Below are positions 46,101-58,100 of a stretch of 64,000 nt of DNA, one piece after another. The position numbers and the translations under genes were made by a program. The notes below the pieces were generated by a model. That model searched no databases, had not been told where the DNA came from, and saw nothing but the letters and a program-made list of their open reading frames with translations. The stretch spans positions 18,586,733 to 18,650,732 of the forward strand of contig NC_044301.2 in the NCBI RefSeq assembly GCF_004027225.2, in the 5' to 3' direction. The DNA comes from Strigops habroptila. Lineage: Eukaryota; Chordata; Aves; Psittaciformes; Psittacidae. Numbering within the stretch: position 1 is the first letter of the stretch; the number at the start of each line of letters is the position of its first letter.

Positions 46101-49100
46101 TTTTTATTCTCCATTTTCCTAATGATTAGTACCAAACTAGCTTCAGCTCATTTTAAGAGAGCTGTTTGTTACAACACAGCTTAGCTCCTGATATCTTGTT
46201 AATAGATCATCCTGCTTCACTCCCTTCTAAGGAGTAGCTACACAGAGCATATGTAGAATTAGTCCTCAGGATGGCTTCCATTCCCTTCCCATCTTTCACA
46301 AAACTATCAAAGTGCTCCCAAGCATTCAGCAATGTTACAATAGCATATATAGCTTCACGTTTTTCTTTGCAGTAGCATAACCTGTCTTATTTGAACTTCT
46401 ATAATGTGGTTCTGGATTCTGGATGTACTTACTAGTTGTTGTGATGGGTGGTAGCTCTTCCAGCTGCTTCACATCCTTCTTTGGAGCAGACAGCTGCTCA
46501 TCCAGATTTTTCAGACGATCCTTATCTTTCAGGAGGCTTCCAGGCTTCAGCTCATTGATGTCTAGTGCAAGATTCTTGCAGAGCACCTCAATCTCAAACT
46601 TCAGATTCAACTGTACAACAAGTCTAGTTTAGGTTACATCACAATACTCAAAACATTTACTAGGCTGCTCGATTCCCAAGCTTCCCATTCTAACCCCAGG
46701 CCTTTTAGAGACTTTTAACAGTGACTGAGGATTAGACAAATATCTTGCATACTGACCTCACAGGAGAAGAGTTTCATTCAAGTTCTACCAAATTAAGCAA
46801 TGCCCAATTCTCCCCATGCTAAATTGAGAAGTGAAATTTGGTCCTTCACAACACACCCCTCTTGACCAGTATGTCAAGAAAACCTCACACTTAGTAGGTA
46901 TAGAAAAGAAAAACAGAAGTTTACTTTTAGATCATGTTCTTGATGTAGCTCAGCTAAAACATTCATAATGGCCATTGTCCATGGATTTGGAGGCCTGAAG
47001 ACCTACAAAAGACAGAGGAAAGCAGCATGACAAACTTCTTGAATCATCTGGGTAACTGGAAATTAGGACTGGAAATTTGTGAAACATGAACAGCTATGTG
47101 TGCATACAGCCATAGAAAAGCTTGTACAGCTGCAATTAGGGTTGCATTTAGTACTCTGTTTGATTGGAACTAGATTAGGAAGCTATCTGAACATTAAACT
47201 GAAAACACAATGACCTGGTCCTTCTGTGAGATCAGTTCTATGTCAAACAGAACTGACAAGAGCTGATCAGGGTCAAAGAGGGATGGAGGGGAAAAAAAAA
47301 AAAAAAAAAAAAAAAAAAACACACAACCCACACACACACAAAAAACAAACAAACAACAAAAAAACCCAAAGAATAAATATATCCTAGAACCTCTTCAATG
47401 GCATCTTTCTGTTTCTCAACAGAGTTTTGTTCAGGGATACCACAGTGCAGTTCAGCTCACATGACCTAGACTGCAAAAATGCACAGGCCATGTACTTTCC
47501 CTCAAAACAGAACTCCTTCACTTCAAGCCCTGTCATCCCTTTTCTTTCTCTCCATGAAATTCAATCTAATTACTTTCTGTCATACTTGTTTTGCCACTTG
47601 AGCAATAACTCTGTCAGCACAAAGTCACTTACCACACTCCTGATACTGGATTCTAAGACTTTGGCAACAAATGGCACTACATAAAGCAATTCCTGCTGTC
47701 CCTTTACGTATGCTTCCAGCAGTAGTGATTTCACATCCAAATCCTGAAAAATACATCAACAATTGATAAGGGGAGGAGGGTGGAGAAAAGAGCAACCACA
47801 CTGAAAAAATTCCACTTAAACCCTATTTCCTTATAGGACACATTGGCAAGGCTGAGCCATGACAGTCCTTGAATTTTACATACTGCTAAGCAGGAGTTAC
47901 TTCTTGAACAAAGATTTACAGATATACATTTTTACAAGGTATTAATTTATTTTTGCAAGAACTTTACTAACTTTTCTGATATAAAATAATATTTAGAAGT
48001 CTTAAACGACCAACTCTGGAATCATACGTTGTGGCACCAGTAGGGTGATAAAATGTCCTAAATAGCCTATGCTATTGCATAACAGCATACCAATTCCCAC
48101 CAAACAAATCCATAAAGGCAAAAGCTCACCGTGTGCAAGATAGGCTTATTTTTAGCCAGTGTAATCATTCCCAGCCAGTGACCAAGATTCTTTAACAAGG
48201 AACGGTCTGAGAAGTTGGCTGCAGCTTTATCTGATGTCAGTAACACCTAATGAAATAAAAGCAACTCGAGCAACAATCAGAACACAATCAGACTCAAAAC
48301 TCAAATCCAACAGCTGATCTGACTGAAGACAGTTTTGGAACATGAAGTTCTGAGCTCCGGTCACATTACAGAGATACTCAAGAGCAGCCTTCACTTCTCA
48401 GCAGCACCCTGTCAATCTGCCCTGTAATGATCTCAAAACCCCTTTCTTTCAGGAGGGTCACACTTTGCCAGACCTTCCCATTTACTCTGTCAAGACTGTT
48501 ACGACTACTCAATTAGTAAACTCTAACTTGTCAAGGCATTGCTGCTTCTTAATGCTCCACCACAGACCTGAAAGCACTTCTTGGGAAGCCATTTAATTCT
48601 CATTTCAAGACTTAAACCATGTCACAAGTACTCTGCCTGTTATTTCTGTTCCTTATCTTCAGAAGAGCACGAGCTGAACAGAGCAAGGTCAGCCGTGCTC
48701 TAGAGAGCCAGGAGATTCTTTTGCACTACAGCCTAACCCATGGTGGTCAGGAAATTCCACCAACAGGTTTAAAAACAAACAGTGCTTGCTTGACAAACTT
48801 GTTTCACCCCCTCATCTCTTCTAAGCTACTGCTTCAACATCTTTCTTGGCGACATGGACAGTGGGATTGAGTGCGCCCCTCAGCAAGTTTGCCGATGACA
48901 CCAAGCTGTGTGGTTCAATTGATACGCTGGAGGGAAGGGATGCCATCCAGAGGGACCTTGACACGCTTGTGAGGTGGGCTGATGCCAACCTCATGAAGTT
49001 CAACCAAGCCAAGTGCAAGGCCCTACACCTGGGTCGGGGCAATCCCAGGCACAGCTACAGGTTGGGCAGAGAAGAGATTCAGAGCAGCCCTGCAGAGAAG

Positions 49101-52100
49101 GACTTGGGGGTGTTGGTCGATGAGAAACTGAACATGAGCCAGCAGTGTGCGCTCGCAGCCCAGAAAGCCAACCGTATCCTGGGCTGCATCAAAAGGAGGG
49201 TGACCAGCAGGTCAAAGGAGGTGATCCTGCCCCTCTACTCTGCTCTTGTGAGACCTCACTTGGAGTATTGTGTACAGTTCTGGTGTCCTCAACATAAGAA
49301 GGGCATGGAGCTCATAGCAGCCTTCCAGTATCTGAAGGGGGCCTACAAGGATGCTGGGGAGGGACTCTTCCTTAGGGACTATAGTGGTAGGACAAGGGGT
49401 AATGGCTTCAAACTTAAACAGGGGAAGTTTAGATTAGATATAAGGAAGAAGTTCTTTACAGTGAGGGTGGTGAAGCACTGGAATGGGTTGCCCAGGGAGG
49501 CTGTGGTTGCTCCATCCCTGGCGGTGTTCAAGGCCAGGTTGGACAGAGCCTTGGGCCACATGGTTTAGTGCGAGGTGTCCCTGTCCATGGCAGGGGGGTT
49601 GGAACTAGATGATTTTAAGGTCCTTTCCAACCCTAACTATTCTATGATTCTCCCTCCTCCTCCCCTTCTCATTATCTTAGCCCTCTAGTAAATTTTGGTT
49701 GTTACAGCCCTTCTTTTACAAGTGTGGTTTTCTTATCTCTACACTTTCCCACACAAAAGAACTAGACCATAAACAATTTTCTCCTAGGTTATAATTTGCA
49801 AGCTTCACATAAATTTAGGGTCCACCTACACAAATGAATTCAAATGCAGATTTGCCATCTCATTATACAATCCAAATTAAGTCTTTGGTACATTCTTGAC
49901 TGAAAACAGAAGAATCTTAAGTATTCATAAAGGTAACCTGTTAGTTCAATTCTAAGTTAGCAAGTAGATTTTTGAATGATATTCCATATTTGAAGATCAG
50001 CAACATAGTAAGCGAACAGCAGGAGGAGAACCCTCCTAAATCTTTAAACCTACCCCAGTATTAGAAAACTTGTGCTACTTACCTTGATATTTCTGTAGGT
50101 TTCATTCAGAACCATTTTATTAAACTCTGGATTCTTAAGTGTGTCAAGGAAGTTTGAATATAAGCTGTGAAAGTTGGGCTCAATACTGACTCTCTTCATC
50201 ACAAGATACTGCGATACCCAAGGCATGAACTCCTCTTTCACTGTTTCCTTCAACTCTTCAACCTGTCTCCATACCAAAGAGAAAGCAAGCCACAGAAGAT
50301 GTAAGGTGATGACCAAAAACTTCTGGGGTTGGCTCTGACACACAGTCATGGTCAGTCAATTGATTTTAACACTAGGTTGTTTAAAAAAAAAAAAAAAAAA
50401 AGCTTTGAAATCAGCATCTCATTATCCAAAGATGTGCTCAACTAATAAGTACAATCATAAAATCAGCACAACATAATAGTTTACCTCTCCCTCACTTAGC
50501 TTTTTACCAGGTAACTGTAAAATAAATGTAGGCATCTTAGGTTAAAGCCATCTGTCCACCAGACAGACAGCTCAGCTGGCAGCAGTACTGCAGATCTCCA
50601 CTGGTTCACTAAAAATCCAGCTTGAAATACAAGAGTCCATCAGCTGAACCCTGCTATATTAAATGGTACCCAGCCCACTTATGATGTGAATGTTTGTCCA
50701 AACTTGTATTAATGTTTTTCAGAAACTTGCATTAGTATTTTACAGTTCATTCAAATGACAAAAACATCAGGAAGGACTATCCAGCAATTACTCTGGGCAT
50801 CTAATAGAAGTGCTTTCCTGAAAACAGAGCATTACTGACCTAGAACACTTCAGTAAAAAGGATCTGGCTATACAGAAGCAAGGAAACTTGTAGGAGAAAA
50901 CAAGATGAAGAACAGCTATCTTTTACCCAGCTCTCCTTTGCCTGAAAAATTATATCTCCAAAGAGGTTCAAGCAGTGTTGGAAACTCCTATTTCTTTACA
51001 GCGTGCTCCCTCCCAATTTTTTGCAAGTTGGAATTTTTGTAGAAACATCATCACCCACCACTTTAGAATGGATTTCCAGAAATATAAGAAAAATTGATTT
51101 TACTAGAGTTCTTCCATACTTGCCTTCTGTGTCATATTTGACTGAGACAGATTATTGAAGATGAAAGCAATTTTCTCCTGGACATTCTCTGGAGGTTCCA
51201 CAATTCTCTCAGTTTGATCTGTTGCTACTAACAGTGTATCAATGTTGGTAGTATTAATGGAAGGCTGGAGGGAGAACAAGAAGTTAAAAATAGACAATAT
51301 CTTGAGGAGACATCAAAAGAAACTTTTGCTCTGTTCTGTCAAGTGAAAAAAGGACTTGAGTTTCATCAGGTGACATCTACTGTTTCAGACTCACCATCAG
51401 TAGCACTCTAACAGAGCTAAGTGGGTTTCTTACTCTACAGACCATGATCAATACTCAGCAGAAGAATGCTACTATCTACATAACATAATCAGGTGTGAAA
51501 GACATTAATAGCTACACTATGGACTGTCCCCCCAATTTGTTCACAACACTTTCAGCTACCTTTGTTTTTTGCCTCCTTCAAGTTTGAAGAGCTTCTTTTA
51601 AGAGAACTACACAAAGACAGTAACAGGGAGCAAGACAGGCTTGACTTTACAGCGCATCAGTTACCACACAGTAACAGCTCTGCACACCCTCAGCGTACAC
51701 ATGGGACCTCAGCACTTTCTGTGGAACAGAATCTGTCAACCCTGTAATGACTCTGACTGGCAGTTCAAAGGTTTGTTTATGGAAGTGACTAAAGATTTGG
51801 AAAACCTAAAGCAGCAAGAACTGCTAGGTCAAATGCGATTTAGTGTGCAGCAAGTATTCTGCTTGGGGCTTGAGAACACCAGCTGCCAACTATTTCAAGA
51901 GTCCTATTGCAAGTCATTAACAGAAATGATGGTTCTCTAATTGTTTTGATAATGAAAGCCTCAATAAACACATTTCTATCTGACACTATAATGATTCTGT
52001 AGTTTCATGATCAAAAAATGCCTTCTCTCTACAAAAGCATTGGCCATATTTTAAAAGGTTACACCCTTTAGATATATAATATGGATCACAGTTGTGCAGA

Positions 52101-55100
52101 AATTTTGTCTATATGTACTCAATCCAGATCAGCAACATAAATCTGCTCCTTCTCCAGTAAAGGCACTAGTGTGACAGATTGCTTACCGGCACGTCTTTCT
52201 TGAAGCTGACTCCAGTTGGTCGGGTGATTGTAATGGTTTTTGCAACAGTGGTGGTGGTTGAGGTGGTTACTATAGTGCTGACTTGACCAGCAAGAGGAGT
52301 TTTTGCTGGAACTTGGGCCTGGGCCTGAGCCTGGGCAAGTGCAATACTTCCAGGGGTGGTGATTGAACCCTGCATCTTCACAGGAGGATCTCTGGATTGC
52401 TGTCCATATTCTATGTACTGAAAAAGGATGAACAAGCACATAGAAAAGTTCACATGCAGCTACAGAACTACAGGCTGAGTTTTAGCATAAGCAGAATAAA
52501 GGTTTGCCAACAATCTTTAAAATACTTGACATTAATGCCATTAAGGGAATCTGCAAACTACAACTTTAGCCTTATAAAGCAGATCTTGTCACTATTTACT
52601 TACTTTCTTACTGGAGAGGAGCCTCAAGCTCTACCTCTGACCTCAACAGGTTGAAACCAAGCATCAAGAGACTTGACATGCTTAAAATTTTACAGAGCAC
52701 TATGCAAAAAAACCCCACCCCTGCAGGCCTGGGATAGCAGAGCAAAAGAGGGGAAGAGCCTAAAACAAATGTGTGAGTATCAAGAAATTGGCACAGGTTG
52801 CCCAGAGAAGCTGTGGCTGCCTCATCCCTGGCAGTGTTCAAGGCCAGGTTGGACACAGGGGCTTGGAGCAACCTGCTCTAGTGGAAGGTGTCCCTGCCCG
52901 TGGCAGGGGGTTGGAACTGGATGAGCTTTAAGGTCCCTTCCCACCTAAACCATTCTATGATTCTGTGCAGCTGGCAACAAAGCAGGTAAGAAGTCTTCCC
53001 CAAGGACTCCTACAGCTACATAGACATGGTAAAGTCTGAAGTTCACAATTAGTAAGCAAAACCACAGTTCTGAAACGGCCAACTTCAAGATTTTATATCT
53101 TCCACAGTAGAAAATTAGTTTCTTCCTCACTGTAATACATTTACCCAGAAAGTGGTAACATCAGACAACAGAGTTTCACTAATAGGTTTCAGACTATATT
53201 GGACTGTGCAGCTTTGGGGAGATGGCCTCTCTACCTTCATGTTAGAGCTGACCATTTTTCCTTAGTTAGATCATGCTCTCAAGCTCTGCCACTGGGATTA
53301 GCTTTTCTGCATTTCTATCAGTGAAAGCACCTTTGAGGCAGACACCATGATTAACACTGGTTTGGACTGCAGGACATTCCCATTACTCTGATCAAACCTT
53401 CAGGAATGAAATTTTTCTCCTTTTTCCTCACCTTTATCTGGATTATTTTAGCAGGTCTAAGTATGAAACTGTATAAACCTCACTGAATGCCCTCTATTTT
53501 AGAGGAAAACTCAAAATCCTTAAGGAACTGGAATATGAATCCACTGAAGCACTTGAAAACCTTTGTGCACAGCAGTGTGCACTGGTTGATCGTGCAGTTA
53601 TAGTCATGCTGTTATTTCTACATAAGCAACCCAAACATGTTTATGGAAACAGAAGAGGTACTATATAACCACCTTCACCTGCCCACCCTATCACACAGCA
53701 AAACCTTTAAAGAAAAGGCATTTGATTCTATGGATGTACACTGCCTAAAATTGTGACAGGTGAAACTATGTTTCCAAAGGAAAACAGGAATTTGCTCAAA
53801 AAAATTTAAAATCATAGAATGCCAGTGTGCTAACACAAACACTCACCTCTTGTAAGTGATGTGGGAACTGTATAAAGTGACTAATAGAAGCCAAGTGCTG
53901 ACAATACTGGGGATAGTCCTTCAGTCTGTCAGACAAAACAGAGTCAGAAGCATAAGCCCAGGTCAGAAACAGTATTACAGAGAAATACAACAGTGGTGTG
54001 TCATTCCCATGCTGCATCACAGAATTACTTCTGGACTCCTTGCAGCAGCTGTGCTATTGTCCTGGGTTCAGCTGTAACAGTTATTTTTTCTCCTTCCTAG
54101 TAGCTGGTGCAGTGCTGTGTTTTCGACTTTAGTCCAAGAATAACGCTGATAACACACCCATGTTTTTAGTTGTTGCTGAGTAATGCTTACCCCGATCAAG
54201 GACTTTTCAGTCTCATGCTTTGCCAGTGAGAAGGGGCACGGGAAGCCAGGAGGAAGCAGAGACAGGACACCTGACCCAAACTGGCCAAAGGGGTATTCCA
54301 TACCACAGCACGTCATGCCCAGTATAGAAACTGGGGGGAGTTACCTGGAAGGCCCAGATCACTGCTCAGGTCGGGCTGGGTATCGGTTGGCGGATGGTGA
54401 GCAACTGTATTGGGCATCACGTGGGTTTATTGTTTTATTTTCCTTTTTCTCTTCTAGTTTCTAGTTCTGGTTATTTCCCTTATTATTATTAGTAGTAGTA
54501 GTACTAGTTTTGTATTGTACTTTAGTTACTGGACTGTTATATACTGAAAAATAACAGTTACAGCTGAACCCAGGACAGCTAAAAACAAAGCATCTTCTAC
54601 AAAGTACTTTTTGTTGCAAAACTCATTTGAAATGAATTAATTTAGCAGCAAAACACAAGGTTTATTCACAGCAACTTATCTTATCCTACATCTCTATGCT
54701 TCTGACTGAGCACACAATTGTATTTATATTCAGTGTTTGCAGTAAGATTGTTGGATAAGTAATTTGTAAGCTAGCTCAGTGCATTTTAAACAGCAAATCA
54801 GAGTACCCCAACACCCAAAACAGAAGCTTCACCTATGCACACTAATTATTATAGTTCTACTTATGAATGCTAGATGCTGCTACTACTCCTTGAGAGTAAA
54901 ATCATTAGGTCCTGCTTAAAATGGTTCTTAATAGGAGTAAGAATATGGCTAAGTCTCAAGTATGTCAGACTTAAGTGTCTTTACTCATTCTGCTCAGCTA
55001 ACTCCACAACACACTATCCAACCATGAATGCTGCAAGCAACAGCTTTTATTAAAGATGAAATACTGCAGGGCAGATGAACTATAAAAGGAGAATAAGGCT

Positions 55101-58100
55101 AGAAGATAATGTGCTCCTTGCTTATGAGTCCACACATTTCTACTCATTAACTACAGAATGGAGATTTTTTCCCCATGGGTGTACAATCCTGCCTACTACA
55201 GCAGCCTGCCTTGAGAGATTCCTCTCTCTGCAATCCAGTAAAAGCTTTGAGAAAGCTTTTTATTTTTTTGAGATGTTTTGCCATACTTAAGATTTCTGTG
55301 TTAAACCAAAGTCCTAGAGCTAGTTCCTAGCCAGCTTTCAGTAGTGAATAGTGCAAACAGCACTCCATTAGAATGCACCTGTAAAGAGTAATTCCATTCA
55401 CCCCATTTCTAACAAGCTGACAACTTCATCTAACTCAACACTTCGCTGAATTACTTTTGTCAACAAGTTCACCAAGTAGTTTCAGCATCTCACTTTACCC
55501 TGCATTTATACAGGTACTACACTGAACATTTTGTTTTTTAAAAGTCACCCTTTAAATAGTACATTAGCACATTTTGTTTCAGCTCAGAATATCTTTAAAG
55601 TAATCCTGAAGTTGAGATGTATAAATTTCTAGTACATAAGCACTCTTGTACTGCATAATTAGAGCAGGTTCAAGGTGTAACAGTACATGTAATGCCTTGT
55701 TAAAATATTACAAAAACCCACACTCACCTATTTTTAAATCTATCTAGTGCAGCAATACCAAAATAGTACATTTTGGACGCAAAAGGCTTTCGTAAGGCTT
55801 CAAGAACATAGCGCAGGGCCAGGCCCAATGCCATATAAGTAACCAGTCCTTTCTCTATGATACCACCAAAGAGGCAGGCTGTTATGTGCAGCTCTTTATC
55901 TGGGTACTGGGGAAAGAAGCGGTATTCCTCAAACAAGTTCCTCAGCATACAGTTAAACACTTCTCGTTCCCGTTTAATGTTGGAGTCCTTAAACCTCTGC
56001 AGCATTTCCAAGACCTGCAAAGGAATGGGAAATTGTTACCAACAGATTTGCTTTATTTCAGCCCTTCTGCATCTTCAGGTTTCAAGAGTGCTTGCAGCTG
56101 CTAAGGTAAACTGCACTACCACAAGCTCAACTGCAAAATAGCTGCTTCAAAAACCCTCATGTTAGCCAGTAGACACTACACCACTACAAGCAGCTTCCTC
56201 TTCAGGCTTCAGTTTTCTCCCCTTTCTTTTCAGTAACTGTCTTGATGTAAAACTTAATTAATGTTCAGTGCCTTCCATAATTCACAGCCACACAAATATA
56301 TTCAAATAAATTTGAAGTACTTCAAAGAGCAAGTACATCAGACTGATAATTATTCTCACTGAGACTAACCAAAATAATTATCAAAGCTCTGAAGGTAGAA
56401 CTTTAGGCACCTTTATATATTTGGATGTTGTAGTAATTTTCAGATACTTTAAATATATTCAAGATAACTTATAGAGACTGCTTAAAGGCACATTTTAGCA
56501 CTTATTTTGAACACACAAACTTCCACTCCACATCAAACTCTTCCCACTCAGCATCATTTCAGGAGTGTTAGTTAGACATCTAAAAGTCAAAGCTGAATGT
56601 AACAACCAACTGCAACTTTACAGCAAAATCATCCTCTCTTAGAAATACACAACTTCAAGCAAAAAAGCAATGCTGCAAGCACCTACCATGAGCCCTTTAT
56701 TATTTTCCACTAAGACTAATACATGAAGGAATAATTACCATCAAGTTTATAGCAAGTCGTTGGACAGGTGATGCAACTGCTACTGAAGGGAACTCACCTC
56801 ATCTACAGACATGGTTGGATGTGGTGGATGGTTGTAAATACGCTGGAAGTAGCTGTTTGCCTCATCATCTATTTCTTTGCTAAAGTGCTGATTAGCCTCT
56901 GGCCACACCTGAGATAAGTCAGCTGTTAAAAAAGGGAACAGGTATCATGCTCAGAACAACTTGAGGCAGTCAGGATTTCATCTAGTCCTATTCAACTCTT
57001 TGACCAATCTACACAGAACCTGCTAGTTCTCCTGAAAAACAGGATATTTAACCTTTCCAGTAGTCAGAAACTATTACTTAAAAATATATATACAATATAT
57101 TGTATTTATGCAAAAGAACTAAATCTTAAGATAGAATTAACCTCCTACTGATGCATTCCTAGAACCCAATGCATCCCAAACTAACCTCAGCTGATGCCTG
57201 AACTAGGTGAATGCAAACAGACTAAAGCATGCTACACAAAACTAACATGCAGACAAACTTTCACACAAACTTTCAGTCCAGCCAGCGAGCTTTGAGCAAG
57301 TTTGCACTGGATGTTCAAGCCCAAAAATTTTAACCAAAGGTTACTATGGCTGCCTCCATCTGTAGAGATGTAACTTTGCTTTCATGGAGAAGCTATCAAA
57401 AGAAACACACAGTAAGAGCAGTGTGGAAGGTTTAGCATATGGCTATGCTTCCTAAAGGCAACAGTTGATTGCTTGAATATTTCATTGTGAGCATACTTCA
57501 GAGGCATAAATGAATTAAGGATAATGGCTCAGTATTAGGAACCAAATTATTCCTTCAAAAAAAAAAAAAAAAAACCACAAAAACACACACCAAACTATCT
57601 TCCCACCAACTTTTGTTAGTCTTATTTACATCCAATATTGCAGTCTGATTCACTGCTTCACCTGTCATCTGCTGCAAGAGCACCTTACCCCAGAGTAGCT
57701 TTGTTTAACCTTGTGTCCTGAGTTCAGCTGTAACAGTTATTTTTCTCCTTCCTAGTAGCTGGTGTAGTGCTGTGTTTCGGCTTTAGTCTGAGAACGATGC
57801 TGATAACACTGCTGATAACACACCTATGGTTTAGTTGTTGCTAAGTAATGCTTACCCCAATCAAGGACTTTCTCAGTCTCATGCTCTGCCAGGGAGGAGG
57901 GGCACAAGAAGCTGGGAGGGAGCAGAGACAGGACACCTGACCCAAACTAGCCAAAGGGGTATTCCATACCACAGCATGTCACGCCCAGTATAGAAACTGG
58001 GGGGAGTTACCCAGAAGGCCCAGATTGCTGCTTGGGTTGGGCTGGGTACCGGTCAGCGGGTGGTGAGCAATTGTATTGGGCATCACTTGGGTTTATAGTT

